Positions 26,386 through 40,396 of a stretch of 64,000 nt of DNA are shown here, piece by piece. The position numbers were made by a program, and so were the translations under genes. The notes beneath the pieces are model-generated. The model did no database searches. It worked only from the letters and a program-made list of their open reading frames with translations, and was not told the DNA's origin. The stretch comes from Mansonella perstans (taxonomy: Eukaryota > Nematoda > Chromadorea > Rhabditida > Onchocercidae): contig JBAMDO010000111.1 in assembly GCA_037074765.1 (NCBI GenBank), forward strand, positions 1 to 64,000, read 5' to 3'. How positions within the stretch are numbered: the stretch's first letter is position 1; every line of letters begins with the position of its first letter.

Positions 26386-27860
26386 TTTTATTTCAAGCTG
26401 AGCCTCGCTCCGATTTGAATCTGCCACAATATGTCGTTGCTGCTGCAATATAATGGCGCAATAGATGAAGAATGAAGTTAAAAAAAGGCAAGTGACAAAA
26501 AGGAATTAAGGCAAGGAACCGATGTAAATCATAACAATAATACTTGATTTTTTTCAACTTTTCAACCATTCAGTTATTTTTGCTTTGCGAAGATTTCACC
26601 AGCAATCATTCTTAACAAACCAAATTTTTTTCGAACTTGCTTTTTTAATGTAAAATAAATGACTATCTACTCCAATCGAAAAGGTTGAAAACTATGAAAT
26701 TGCGATAAATTGAAAAAAATTTTGCATTCTATTTGTAGAGATGTCGTTTAAAGTTTCTTAGATGTTTAGTTTCACGAAATCGCATCTGTTATGTTACGAA
26801 ATAAATTTAAAAGTTAATCAAATTTTCTATTTTGAAAGACGATGTATTTCAATAAGACATAATAACAAATAAAAACAGTTTTAAACAAAAATTAAAATAA
26901 CTAAAGTGAACAATATTAACAATGAAAAGTAGAAGTATGTGTAGAATATGGAATTTATTAGCAAATTATATATGGAATTTACTAGCAAATTTTTTTACTT
27001 TACTTAAAATTCGAACGAAATTTATAACAAACGTACTATTATTGTTAATTTTATCAAAAATCATTTGCTAAGGATTAAGGAAAAAGAAATGCTTGAATGG
27101 ACAATGTCCATTATTTTTTACTTCGCAAGGATTTTATCAACAATCATTTTTAACTAATCAAAATTTTTTCGGATTTTTTTTAGTATAGAATAAATTACTA
27201 CATATTCCAGTCGGAAATTTTGAAAACTATGAATTTGCGACTAATTGAAGATAAGTTTGGTTAAAGTTCTATTCATTTCTGCAGATGTCATTTAAAGTCT
27301 TTTTCTAGATATCAATTTGGCTTTCGAAATCGTGTTGATATTTGACAAGAACTTAAGAAATAGTAAGAGATGACAGAAAGATAAGGCTTACACGCCGAAT
27401 ATGACGGTGATTGTTATTTTTCAGTGAAATTATTCGGCTAATCAGAATAAATCATTCGATACTTTGTTGTTCCTCTGATGACAATTTCATAATGTAACAG
27501 ACAGACAGATAATTTTGCAGTATCTTTATTGCAAAATTGATATACTATGATATAGTATATCTATGATATACTAAAAGTTCTGAAACTCTGTGTATTTAAA
27601 AAATCAGTGTGGTCAAAGTAGAGCCGTAGTTCAACAGTTGCCAAGCCCATAGCCTACATTTTGTGTATTTTGATCAACATTTTTATATAAGTCAAAGTCA
27701 ACCCCATAATTATTTAATATTGTAAATTTATACTTTAATAGTGCAATTTTTAAAAGAGACATCAGAAGCATTTTCTAAAACAGCAGCAGAAGCAATAAAA
27801 AACTTTAAATAGTTCGAGACATAAATACATGTGCGATGCGTTTTTATTTTTTTATGTTGC
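19286..27860 (+). repeat. Array unit C
   Basis: Third near-identical copy, offset about 10.56 kb from unit B because the inverted block lies between them. It begins inside the unit (TTTATATTTTCAGATTTC) without the first about 45 bases of units A and B. It carries AT repeats at 22677-22697. Two long T runs sit at 26257-26290 and 26338-26378; the first lies between duplicated TTTATTTATCTATTTT segments. At 24617-24680 the short GTGGATTTAATA repeat seen in A and B is reduced. No gene was recognised. Confidence 0.9.
26257..26378. repeat. Two poly-T tracts with duplicated flank
   Basis: T runs at 26257-26290 and 26338-26378. The first lies between two copies of TTTATTTATCTATTTT, so the site expanded by a local duplication as well as by T gain. 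Confidence 0.85.
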
Positions 27861-30800
27861 GAATGATTCTGGAAATAAACTGTTTAATTTTTAATTCGCC
27901 TTCATTAATTTATGAGATTTGTTTTTATAAAAGCATTTTTTTAACAAAATAATCACAGATTTGTGAATATCATTAAAATAGCTTTCATAGTATTGATATC
28001 TGGATAACTGATCGCAGATTTCAGATGAAAGACAGATTTGTTTTTCGCATTACAAGAATAAATGTTTCGAGGAATTAACTTCGTTTGTTAAATTTGTTAA
28101 AATCATTCAAGAATTTATTAATATAAAGTAACAGTCATTTGAAATCCAGTTTTATCGCTACCTTTCCACCACCTCCCTTATACATACCTTCTTCAATCCA
28201 TTTCTTAGCCGTTCACAATGAAATGCGGAAAACAAACAGGTCTCAGAACAGAAAAAAAAACGAAATAGTCGAAAAAAACCGAAGCAAATTTTTTCGATAT
28301 TTTAATTGAATAATCGATGTATTACTCCATTATTCCAGAATCAGGATGACGAAAGAAGATGAAAATTGTGAAGAAAGAATTACGATATTTTTACTTTACA
28401 AGGCTGTAAAACCAGCAAATAAAATCATTTGTATTCTTTTGTCAAACCGAGCAGCGTTGAATTTTGGGTTGTGAGCGAATGTTTTGACAATTTTACTTTA
28501 AATTTGAAGAGTTTTCCGCAACATTTAACTGTCATCGTAATCATTTTACGACAAAAGAGGAAAAGGAAAACAACAAAAGTAAGATAGAGGAATCATTGCA
28601 AAATAATCACAGATTTATCAATATCATTGAAATAGCTTTCACATTACCGAAATCTGGATAACTGAATTTAAAAGAATGTTTTTTTTAGACATGTTTTTAA
28701 ATTTTAATTGCAGATTTTAGACAAAAGAAATTTTTGGTTATCGGTATCGCAAAATTAGATGTTTCAAGGGACTATTTTTTATTGTTAAATTTGTTAAAAT
28801 CATTGATGGATTTGTTCTTCGGATAAAATAAAACAACTGGTCATTTGAAATCCAGTTTTATCGTTATCTTTACAACGATTTCTTTATACTCATACTTTTT
28901 TATAAAGAAAATGGAAATTAAATAATTCCCAAAAAAAAAAAAAAAAAAAGAAAAAAACTGAATCGCTTGAATGCGTTCATCAATTAGACTATGTTTACTG
29001 ATTCCACTGTGGATGCATAAAAGCGCAAATTTTATGTCTTCAATCATTAAAAGTTCGTTATTACTTCTGCAGTTATTTTAGAAGATGCTTCCTCTACTCA
29101 AGCATCGTCCGTGTTGGATGATGCTTTGATTTTCACCCAAACTTGTGATAAATCTACATTTTCCCCGACACAGCTTTTAAAATTCTTCTCATTTAAAGAT
29201 TACTCTATTAATGTCTAAATTTATAATTGTTTTGATCTACATTTACAACAAATACAGATACTCGCTTGTACGTATAGATTAATAATGTTTAGTTAATAAA
29301 AAATTTAATAGTGGTAATAGAAGTGAATACATCTATTGAATCCAGTAAATCTCTTTGTTCTCAATCCCGTTCGAAAGAATTTTGCAAAATAATCCTCTCT
29401 TATCATTTATTAGTACTACTTATTCATCAAATGACTTCTTTGTATAAACAATTATGAAAAATGATATCAGATATTATGATTTAAATTTAATTTCACTCAG
29501 TTCTATGAAAAAGTCTGGGTATTCTAAAAGATCATAAAATAAATTCTTCCAATTCCAATTTTAAATGATATGAATTTAGGAAATTTTTACATAAATATTA
29601 TCACTCGAACTCCATGCACAAGTATCCGTGATCAAGAATTCACTTCTCGAATCTCAATTAGTCGAAAATTTAACAAATTAATTAATTTTGGTGAGGTCCA
29701 CATTTTAGAATCGCCACGACAACAATTTGCAATATATTCGTTTTCAAATATGTTGAAGCTGACAGTATATCTCGTCTTCTTGATCTATTGCAGCCGACAA
29801 CTGTTAGAAATTGGAATTATGGTAGGTTTTAGAACTAATTCATCAAATGTTGAAAGCAGACTTTTAAACTAGAATAATCCAACCTAGTATCACAGATGAT
29901 TACGGAGCTATTGTGATTACGACTTCAAGTTATAATGTGCCCTGTTTGTTTCCTAATACTATTAAGCGCACCAGGGTACAAATTATCCAACTTATAAGTT
30001 ACGGGTCCATGCTAATAAACGACATAGTCAAGCAGGAAATGAATCTTTAGATCATAAGCAATTGACAGAGGCATCATTTAAGATTTAATAATTGATTAAT
30101 TCAAGAATCTGATAACTTTTACGAATTCTCCCGCTCACTTTTTTAATTAGACACGAAATGAATTTGCATGAATAAAATTACCAATTTGAGCTCAGGAAGA
30201 AAATAACGAAAAAAGATGGCGAAATATGAAGAAAGAATTATGATATTCTTCTTGTGAAATATCATTAACATTGCGAAGTTATAAAATTAGCAAATAAAAT
30301 TTTTTGCATACTTTTGTGAGCATTGCTGAATTGACTGAATTGGAGTGACCAAGTAAGACTATACTTTAGCATGTTAACAGACTGCTTATTTTAGTGTCGC
30401 ATACTGCATGTTGCAGATGCCATACATTGAAAAAAAATAATTAGAAGATATTGTTGCCCAAACATTTATGGTTTGCTAGTGTTACCAATCCCTATTGGTC
30501 CCTTCTAACTCTTCCTACATTCTCCAAAACTGCCAAATTTGTCAAATGATTACGGAGCTATTGTGATTACGACTTCAAGTTACAATGTGCCCTGTTTGTT
30601 TCCTAATACTATTAAGCTGAGCCCTGATACAAATTATCCAACTTATAAGTTACAGGTCCATGCCTAATAAACACGAAATACAGTGCATGATGGGATTACT
30701 GTAATGCGATGATCTTATAATTGATTCCTACATTAAAACAATACTGGAATGAGTTTAAATCTTTACAATCAAACACAAATGAAGAGACGAAATTTCCTAT

Positions 30801-31245
30801 AAAACGAAATTCCAAAGAGTTATATTTTTTATTCTTTAAAATCACAGATTCATTTTCATTCCAGCTAAAATTCTCAAAGTTTGAATCACAACAGAATCGA
30901 ATTTAGAATGTACTCTGAGCAAATTTGGTTTGTTTCTAGATTATCTAAGCATTATTTTTCGCGGTGAATTATTTCCTCTTTGAATTCTCTTCTATTAATG
31001 TGTTTATATTCCTTTTTTTTATTTTCTCAACTATGACAAATTTCCTAAGTAGACAAAAATGTTGCTATAATCGTGTTTTTATTGCAGTTTTGTTCACTCT
31101 AAAAATAAATTTTTGTTTATCGAAATAAAAAAATGAAACAAAAATGTAGGATTAATGTATTTGTTGCATTTGATTGAAATCTGAAAATATAAACCAGATT
31201 CACTTTAATCATTAAAATTTAGTAGCAAAAATCATCCAGCTGACT
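27861..31245 (-). repeat. Inverted block continuing into an inverted unit head
   Basis: The section 27861-29740 repeats the inverted block of 17301-19285. From 29740 to 31245 the sequence continues as the exact reverse complement of a unit head (compare 8725-10180 or 32128-33620). The 61-codon ORF found on the minus strand at 9053, 19575, 32457 and 37080 is on the plus strand here, at 30721-30906. This is the left arm of the large inverted repeat whose right arm starts at 32116. Confidence 0.85.
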
Positions 31246-32115
31246 TAAATTATGCCTAATTTATTTGTGATATATAATTATTTTTACTATTATTTTGCAA
31301 ATATCATTTGTCGTAGTTGGAATGATCGAGTGAGACTGACTATACGACTTGTTTAACAAATTTGTCCTTTTTAGTGTTGCAGCTGCTTGTTGCAGAGCCA
31401 CAAGTGAGCTGTTTTCGGTAAGCAGAACTGACACTATGGGATTTTTATAGCGCTAAGGACCTGCTACAGCTAGCCCTAGAATGGACGGCGCTTAAGTGGG
31501 AGACATATATTTAAGCGTTCCATAGCTTATGCTATAAAAAATGCACAGGAAATATTGTTTCCTGAACTCTTTCGGTTCGCCATTTCCAGTCTCCTATCTC
31601 GTTGTGTGATAGGAAATCCATTCCGTTTCCATAGCATTTCGCTCCTCTAGCTCTTCCAATATCCTCTGCACTTTCAAGATACTGGAAAGGCTAAAATCTT
31701 CCGAATTGGTGACATATCCTAAAAATTAATCAAATTTGCCAAAGATCTATTAAGTACAGCGCATTATAATAATACGATGATCTTATAACTGATTCTTATA
31801 CTAAAACAACATTGGAATGACTTTTAAAATCTTATCAATGAAATAGAAATGAATCACTGTTTTAATGCTTGCAGTGGAATGTCTGTCAAATGTTAAAATA
31901 AATTAGAAAAGGTTACATATAATCAACCGTCTCAACATTTTAAAATTTACTGATTCTACGTCGAAGTTTAAGGTTCAATTTTCAGGCTATGTAGTAATTG
32001 CTGGCCAAAAAAGTAGAAATAATTAAAAACCTAAAGTCAAAAAGTAAAAATGCCTTGAAAAGTATAAAATAATTAGGAAAAATAACAATAAATTAGAAAT
32101 AAATTAGTCATATTT
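31246..32115. repeat. Spacer of the inverted repeat, containing an old diverged copy
   Basis: This 0.87 kb stretch separates the two arms. It is not unique throughout. The section 31310-31400 (GTTGCAGCTGCTTGTTGCAG) is a weak match to 30335-30420, and 31760-31840 (GATGATCTTATAACTGATTC) matches 30705-30790 with many changes. It is therefore mostly a much older copy of the same inverted head. The part 31430-31720 is less AT-rich and matches nothing else I can see in the window. No ORF above 60 codons. Confidence 0.6.
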
Positions 32116-35100
32116 TAAGTCAGCTGGATGATTTTTGCTACTAAATTTTAATGATTAAAGTGAATCTGGTTTATATTTTCAGATTTCAATCAAATGCAAC
32201 AAGTACATTAATCCTACATTTTTGTTTCATTTTTTTATTTCGATAAACAAAAATTTATTTTTAGAGTGAACAAAACTGCAATAAAAACACGATTATAGCA
32301 ACATTTTTGTCTACTTAGGAAATTTGTCATAGTTGAGAAAATAAAAAAAAGGAATATAAACACATTAATAGAAGAGAATTCAAAGAGGAAATAATTCACC
32401 GCGAAAAATAATGCTTAGATAATCTAGAAACAAACCAAATTTGCTCAGAGTACATTCTAAATTCGATTCTGTTGTGATTCAAACTTTGAGAATTTTAGCT
32501 GGAATGAAAATGAATCTGTGATTTTAAAGAATAAAAAATATAACTCTTTGGAATTTCGTTTTATAGGAAATTTCGTCTCTTCATTTGTGTTTGATTGTAA
32601 AGATTTAAACTCATTCCAGTATTGTTTTAATGTAGGAATCAATTATAAGATCATCGCATTACAGTAATCCCATCATGCACTGTATTTCGTGTTTATTAGG
32701 CATGGACCTGTAACTTATAAGTTGGATAATTTGTATCAGGGCTCAGCTTAATAGTATTAGGAAACAAACAGGGCACATTGTAACTTGAAGTCGTAATCAC
32801 AATAGCTCCGTAATCATTTGACAAATTTGACAGTTTTGGAGAATGTAGGAAGAGTTAGAAGGGACCAATAGGGATTGGTAACACTAGCAAACCATAAATG
32901 TTTGGGCAACAATATCTTCTAATTATTTTTTTTCAATGTATGGCATCTGCAATATGCAGTATGCGACACTAAAATAAGAGTCTGTTAACATGCTAAAGTA
33001 TAGTCTTACTTGGTCACTCCAATTCAGTCAATTCAGCAATGCTCACAAAAGTATGCAAAAAATTTTATTTGCTAATTTTATAACTTCGCAATGTTAATGA
33101 TATTTCACAAGAAGAATATCATAATTCTTTCTTCATATTTCGCCATCTTTTTTCGTTATTTTCTTCCTGGAGCTATAACATTGGTAATTTTATTCATGCA
33201 AATTCATTTCGTGTCTAATTAAAAAAGGTGAGCGGGAGAATTCGTAAAAGTTATCAGATTCTTGAATTAATCAATTATTAAATCTTAAATGATGCCTTTG
33301 TCAATTGCTTATGATCTAAAGATTCATTTCCTGCTTGACTTATGTCGTTTATTAAGCATGGACCCGTAACTTATAAGTTGGATAATTTGTACCCTGGCTG
33401 CGCTTAATAGTATTAGGAAACAAACAGGGCACATTATAACTTGAAGTCGTAATCACAATAGCTCCGTAATCATCTGTGATACTAGGTTGGATTATTCTAG
33501 TTTAAAAGTCTGCTTTCAACATTTGATGAATTAGTTCTAAAACCTACCCATAATTCCAATTTCTAACAGTTGTCGGCTGCAATAGATCAAGAAGACGAGA
33601 TATACTGTCAGCTTCAACATATTTGAAAACGAATATATTGTACAAGCGAGTATCTGTATTTGCTGTAAATGTAAATCAAAACCTATTATAAATTTAGACA
33701 TTAATAAAGTAATCTTTAAATGAGAAGAATTTTAAAAGCTGTATCAGGGAAAATTAAAATTTGCCACGAGTTTGGGTGAAACTCAAAGCATCCCCCAGCA
33801 TAGGAAGCATCTTCTAAAACGACTGCAGAAGTAACAGGGAACTTTTAATGACTGGAGGCATAAAATTTGCGCTTTTATGCTTCCGTAGTGAATCAGTAAG
33901 CATAGTCTGATTGATGAACGCATTGAAGCGATTCAGTTTTTTTTTTTTTTTTTTTTTTTGAGAATTATTTAATTTCCACATTTCTTTATAAAAGGCTTAA
34001 ATGAGTATAAAGAAATTGTTGTAAAGATAACGATAAAACTGGGTTTCAAATGACCAGTTGTTTTATTTTATGCGGAGAACAAATTCATCAATGATTTTAA
34101 CAAATTTAACAATAAAAAATAGTCCCTTGAAACATCTAATTTTGCGATACCGATAACCAAAAATTTCTTTTGTCTAAAATCTGCAATTAAAATTTAAAAA
34201 CATATCTAAAAAAACATTCTTTTAAATTGAGTTATCCAGATTTCGGTAATGTGAAAGTTATTTCAATGATATTGACATTTCGGTGATTTTTTTTGCAATG
34301 ATATTCATCTATCTTACTTTTGTTGTTTTCCTTTTCTTCTTTTGTCGTAAAATGATTACGATGAAATTAAATGTTGCAGAAAACTCTTCAAATTTAAGGT
34401 AAAATTGTCAAAACATTCGCTCACAATCCAAAATTCAGCGCTGCACGATTTGACAAAAGGATGCAAATGTTTTTATTTGCTGGTTTTACATTGTAAAGTA
34501 AAAATATCATAATTCTTTCTTCACAATTTTCATTTTCTTTCGTCATCCTGATTCCGGAATAATAGAGTAATACATCATTTATTCAGTTAAAATGTCGAAA
34601 AAACTTGCTTCGGTTTTTTTCGACTATTTCGTTTTTTTTTCCTGTTCTGAGACCTGTTTGTTTTCCGCATTTCATTGTAAACAGCTAAGAAATGGATTGA
34701 AGAAGATATGTATAAAGGAGATGGTGTGAAGGTAGCGATAAAACTGGATTTCAAATGACTGTTACTTTATATTAATAAATTCTTGAATGATTTTAACAAA
34801 TTTAACAAACGAAGTTAATTCCTCGAAACATTTTGACTCTCGAAAGTCAAAAAAAAAAATGGACAGTTTGTTTCTAGAATATAAAAAAAAAAAAACGCAT
34901 CGCACATGTATTTAAAAAAAATTTTTAAAAGAGACATCAGAAGCATTTTCTAAAACAACAACAAAAGCAATAAAAAACTTTAAATGGTTCGAGACATAAA
35001 TACATGTGCGATGCGTTTTTTTTTTATATTGCACTATTCGGTTGATTAAAATAATTCACTTTACGTTTGTCGTCCGTCTGAAACACTTTCATGATGTGAC

Positions 35101-36410
35101 AGATAAATAATTTCGTAATCATTGGTGAACAGCTATGATATATTAAAATGTCAACTAAACATACAATTCTGCTACAAAAAGAAATCTTTGCCTAAGTATT
35201 TATCAATTATCTAAGATCATAACTAAATCTTTTGCTGGATGCTTGTCGATGTTGCTTAAAAGTGATGGAGTCCGCTCTCCGGTTTCAATTCCGGTACTAT
35301 AGTTGACGCCCCATCACTAACATGATCACCTTTCGACACCTTCATTTCCTTTTTTTTTTCGAATAATTTTCCTTATTGATAATTATTTGTGCTTACAGAA
35401 AGCTTTCATACTTAAACCTGATTAACTAAAAGGGCGACGTATTCGAGGAGTGACAACTTTGAGGCGATGAGACCTCGGACTGTACCTAAGCTGAAATTGG
35501 AGTTGAGCACCGAGGAAGGATTCATCCCTTTTATAGTAACATCGACAAGCATCGTTGTGATAGCATGTATATATATATATATATGTATCGTTGTGATAGC
35601 ATATATATTAACAAAAAAACTAACAAATGCTATAAAACATTCATAAATTTCCGTTCAAAATATTTCAATTTTGGATTTTTTATAATTTTAATTTGAATGA
35701 AATGCTCCATCTGTTCAGAATTGCTTATTTAATTAATTTCTAGCGACCAATCATTTATTCAAGTGAACTTGAAAACTTCAACTGAAACCAGCGAATATAG
35801 AAAAACAAAAAATTCTATGTGCATGGAGCTGAATGCTATCCTGTTTAATTTCATACAGTTTATATACAAAGTACGTTTATCACTTCTAATGTTAACTTGG
35901 AGTGTTTGTTCGTTGTCTTCTCCTTACAATGAAAAAATGGGCAACTTTTGAATTTTTTGAATAAAACCAGGCGATTAATGTCAATTATTTGTATTTGTTT
36001 CACATCCAAGTTGTTTATTTTATGCAACGTTGAATGACGTAATTGTGTTATAAGTTTAAAGTTATTTTGACATTTACTTGTTCCGAAAAAACGGATCACG
36101 AATAACATCTTATCTGCTGCTATGTAGCATAATTGATAATTTATATAATTATGATTTCTGTTAATAATTATTTCACGTAAGTTTATTGGAAAGTATTCTC
36201 GTCAGCAGCGTCAATAAACTCTAAAATTTCTAAAATAAGGTTAACATTATAGTATATTTTTATGCTTTATGGGAAAAATAAGTATGGGATCTGTGGAATT
36301 AAGTATTACAGGAATTAACTGTATAAGTAAACGTTTATGTAAAATCAAAGTAACCGTAAATCATTTTATGTAACCGTAAATCATTTTATGTAAAATCAAA
36401 GTAACCGTAA
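32116..36410 (+). repeat. Array unit D, truncated
   Basis: Direct copy of the first half of the unit (head, poly-T at 33937-33959, 24-bp hairpin at 34891-35020, AT repeat at 35565-35586). It stops near 36400 in a small tandem duplication of GTAACCGTAAATCATTTTAT and then jumps to the truncated block 36411-36751. The second half of the unit, with its quasi-palindrome, is missing. Confidence 0.85.
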
Positions 36411-36751
36411 AAGCGAATGATTCTGGAAATAAACTGTCCAATCTATGATTCCGCTTCATTAATTTATGAGATTTGTTTTTATAAAAGCATTTTTTTGACA
36501 AAATAGAAGATGAAAATTGTGAAGAAAGAATTATGATATTTTACTTTACAAGGCTGTAAAACCAGCAAATAAAATCATTTGTATCCTTTGTCAACCGTGC
36601 AGCGCTGAATTTTGGATTCTGAGCGAATGTTTTGACAATTTTACCTTTAATTTGAAGAGTTTTCCGCAACATTTAACTGTCATCGTAATCATTTTCGTTA
36701 AGTAAAAGTATTATATATCACAAATAAATTAGGCATAATTTAAGTCAGCTG
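36411..36751. repeat. Truncated inverted-block fragment leading into unit E
   Basis: Nearly identical to 8380-8724: GCGAATGATTCTGGAAATAA, then a jump inside the block to GAAGATGAAAATTGTGAAG, then AAATTAGGCATAATTTAAGT before the unit head. The same deletion endpoints occur at both places. The A-to-B and D-to-E junctions are therefore copies of one event rather than independent deletions. Confidence 0.8.
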
Positions 36752-39700
36752 GATGATTTTTGCTACTAAATTTTAATGATTAAAGTGAATCTGGTTTATA
36801 TTTTCAGATTTCAATCAAATGCAACAAGTACATTAATCCTACATTTTTGTTTCATTTTTTATTTCGATAAACAAAATTTATTTTTAGAGTGAACAAAACT
36901 GCAATAAAAACACGATTATAGCAACATTTTTGTCTACTTAGGAAATTTGTCATAGTTGAGAAAATAAAAAAAAGGAATATAAACACATTAATAGAAGAGA
37001 ATTCAAAGAGGAAATAATTCACCGCGAAAAATAATGCTTAGATAATCTAGAAACAAACCAAATTTGCTCAGAGTACATTCTAAATTCGATTCTGTTGTGA
37101 TTCAAACTTTGAGAATTTTAGCTGGAATGAAAATGAATCTGTGATTTTAAAGAATAAAAAATATAACTCTTTGGAATTTCGTTTTATAGGAAATTTCGTC
37201 TCTTCATTTGTGTTTGATTGTAAAGATTTAAACTCATTCCAGTATTGTTTTAATGTAGGAATCAATTATAAGATCATCGCATTACAGTAATCCCATCATG
37301 CACTGTATTTCGTGTTTATTAGGCATGGACCTGTAACTTATAAGTTGGATAATTTGTATCAGGGCTCAGCTTAATAGTATTAGGAAACAAACAGGGCACA
37401 TTGTAACTTGAAGTCGTAATCACAATAGCTCCGTAATCATTTGACAAATTTGGCAGTTTTGGAGAATGTAGGAAGAGTTAGAAGGGACCAATAGGGATTG
37501 GTAACACTAGCAAACCATAAATGTTTGGGCAACAATATCTTCTAATTATTTTTTTTCAATGTATGGCATCTGCAATATGCAGTATGCGACACTAAAATAA
37601 ACAGTCTGTTAAACATGCTAAAGTATAGTCTTACTTGGTCACTCCAATTCAGCAATGCTCACAAAAGTATGCAAAAAATTTTATTTGCTAATTTTATAAC
37701 TTCGCAATGTTAATGATATTTCACAAGAAGAATATCATAATTCTTTCTTCATATTTCGCCATCTTTTTTCGTTATTTTCTTCCAACAGCTGCAATATTGG
37801 TAATTTTATTTATGCAAATTCATTTCGTGTCTAATTAAAAAAGGTGAGCGGGAGAATTCGTAAAAGTTATCAGATTCTTGAATTAATCAATTATTAAATC
37901 TTAAATGATGCCATTGTCAATTGCTTATGATCTAAAGATTCATTTCCTGCTTGGCCTATGTCGTTTATTGGGCATGGACCCGTAACTTATAAGTTGGATA
38001 ATTTGTACCAAAGCTCAGCTTAATAGTATTAGGAAACAAACAGGGCACATTATAACTTGAAGTCGTAATCACAATAGCTCCGTAATCATCTGCAATACTA
38101 GGTTGGATTATTCTAGTTTAAAAGTCTGCTTTCAACATTTGATGAATTAGTTCTAAAACCTACTATCAATTCCAACTTGGAACAATTGTCGGTTGCAATA
38201 GATCAAGAAGACGAGATATATTGTCAGCTTGAACATATTTGAAAACGAATATATTGCAAATTGTTGTCGTGCCGATTCTGAAATGTGGACCTCACCAAAA
38301 TTAATTAATTTGTTAAATTTTCGACTAATTGAGATTCGAGGAAGTGAATTCTTGATCACCGATACTTGTGCATGGAGTTCGAGTGATAATATTTATGTAA
38401 AAATTTTCTAAATTCATATCATTTAAAATTGGAATTGGAAGAATTTATTTTATGATCTTTTAGAATACCCAGACTTTTTCATAGAACTGAGTGAAATTAA
38501 ATTTAAATCATAATATCTGATATTATTTTTTCTTCGACGACAGCATTTCATAAGTAATAATTATGCTGAAATCAAATTCTCTCTTCTAATATCTCTTCGC
38601 TGCAAATTATAAGATAACCTCCTGATCCAAAGTTCCAATACGATGAAATGCCTGAAAGCTCCTTTCTCGGCAAATTAAAACTACCTCAGAAATTCTAAAT
38701 AATTGTTTAAACAAAGAACTAATTTGATGAATAAGTAGGACTAATAAATGATAAGAGAGTAATAACGACTAATAAAAGTAATTTTGCAAAAGAATTTTAC
38801 AAAATTCTTTCGAATGGGATTGAGAACAAAGAGATTTACTGGATTCAATAGATGTATTCACTTCTATTACCACTATTAAATTTTTTATTAACTAAACCAT
38901 TATTAATCTTTACGTACAAGCGAGTATTTGTATTTGTTGTAAATGTAAATCAAAACCTATTATAAATTTAGACATAAATAAAGTAATTTTTAAATGAGAA
39001 AAATTTTAAAAGCTGTATCAGGGAAAATTAAGATTTGCCACAAGTTTGGGTGAAACTCAAAGCATCGTTCAACATAGGAAGCATCTTCTAAAACGACTGC
39101 AGAAGTAGTAACGAACTTTTAATGACTGGCAGACATAAAATTTGCGCTTTTATGCATCCACAGTGGAATCACTAAGCATAGTCTGATTGATGAACGCATT
39201 CAAGCGATTCGGTTTTTTTTTTTGAGAATTATTTAATTTCCATATTTCGTTATAAAAGGCTCAAAAAAAAGTATGAGTATAAAGAAATTGTTGTAAAGAT
39301 AACAATAAAACTGGATTTCAAATGACCAGTTGTTTTATTTTGTGTGGAGAACAAATTCATCAATGATTTTAACAAATTTAACAATAAAAAATAGTCCCTT
39401 GAAACATCTAATTTTGCGATACCGATAACCAAAAATTTCTTTTGTCTAAAATCTGCAATTAAAATTTAAAAACATGTCTAAAAAAAACATTCTTTCAAAA
39501 TCAGTTATCCAGATGAAAGCTATTTCAATGATATTGATAAATCTGTGATTATTTTGCAATGATTCCTCTATCTTACTTTTGTTGTTTTCCTTTTCCTCTT
39601 TTGTCGTGAAATGATTACGATGAAATTAAATGTTGCGGAAAACTCTTCAAATTTAAAGTAAAATTGTCAAAACATTCGCTCACAACCCAAAATTCAGCGC

Positions 39701-40354
39701 TGCTCGGTTTGACAAAAGAATACAAATGATTTTATTTGCTGGTTTTACAGCCTTGTAAAGTAAAAATATCATAATTCTTTCTTCACAATTTTCATCTTCT
39801 TTCGTCATCCTGATTCTGGAATAATGGAGTAATACATCGATTATTCAATTAAAATATCGAAAAAATTTGCTTCGGTTTTTTTTCGACTATTTCGTTTTTT
39901 TTTTCTGTTGTTTGTTTTCCGCATTTCATTGTGAACGGCTAAGAAATGGACTGAAGAAGGTATGTATAAAGGAGATGGTGTGAAGGTAGCGATAAAACTG
40001 GATTTCAAATGACCGTTGCTTTATATTAATAAATTCTTGAACGATTTTAACAAATTTAACAAACGAAGTTAGTTCCTCGAAACATTTATTCTTGTAATGC
40101 GAAAAACAAATCTGTCTTTCATCTGAAATCTGCGATTGAAATTTAAAAATAAATTTGTTAACTTCCTTTTAAATTCAGTTATCCAGATATCAATACTATG
40201 AAAGCTATTTTAATGATATTCACAAATCTGTGATTATTTTGTCAAAAAAATGCTTTTATAAAAACAAATCTCATAAATTAATGAAGCCGAATTAAAAATT
40301 AGACAGTTTATTTCCAGAATCATTCGCAATATAAAAGAAAAAAAAAAAACGTAT
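36752..40354 (+). repeat. Array unit E with diverged right half
   Basis: The section 36752-38150 is a near-identical unit head. The section 38150-38890 is the plus-orientation version of the segment inverted at 18720-19285. The section 38900-40354 is a diverged version of unit positions about 1370-2560, made of two tandem, visibly diverged halves (39295-39560 and 39985-40250). Both halves contain AAAACTGGATTTCAAATGAC followed by TTTTAACAAATTTAACAA. The sequence ends abruptly near 40354 against the retrotransposon remnant. No gene was recognised. Confidence 0.8.
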
Positions 40355-40396
40355 GGTTCTTTTTTATCGCTCTGTGTTGTTGTTGTTGATCTTTTA

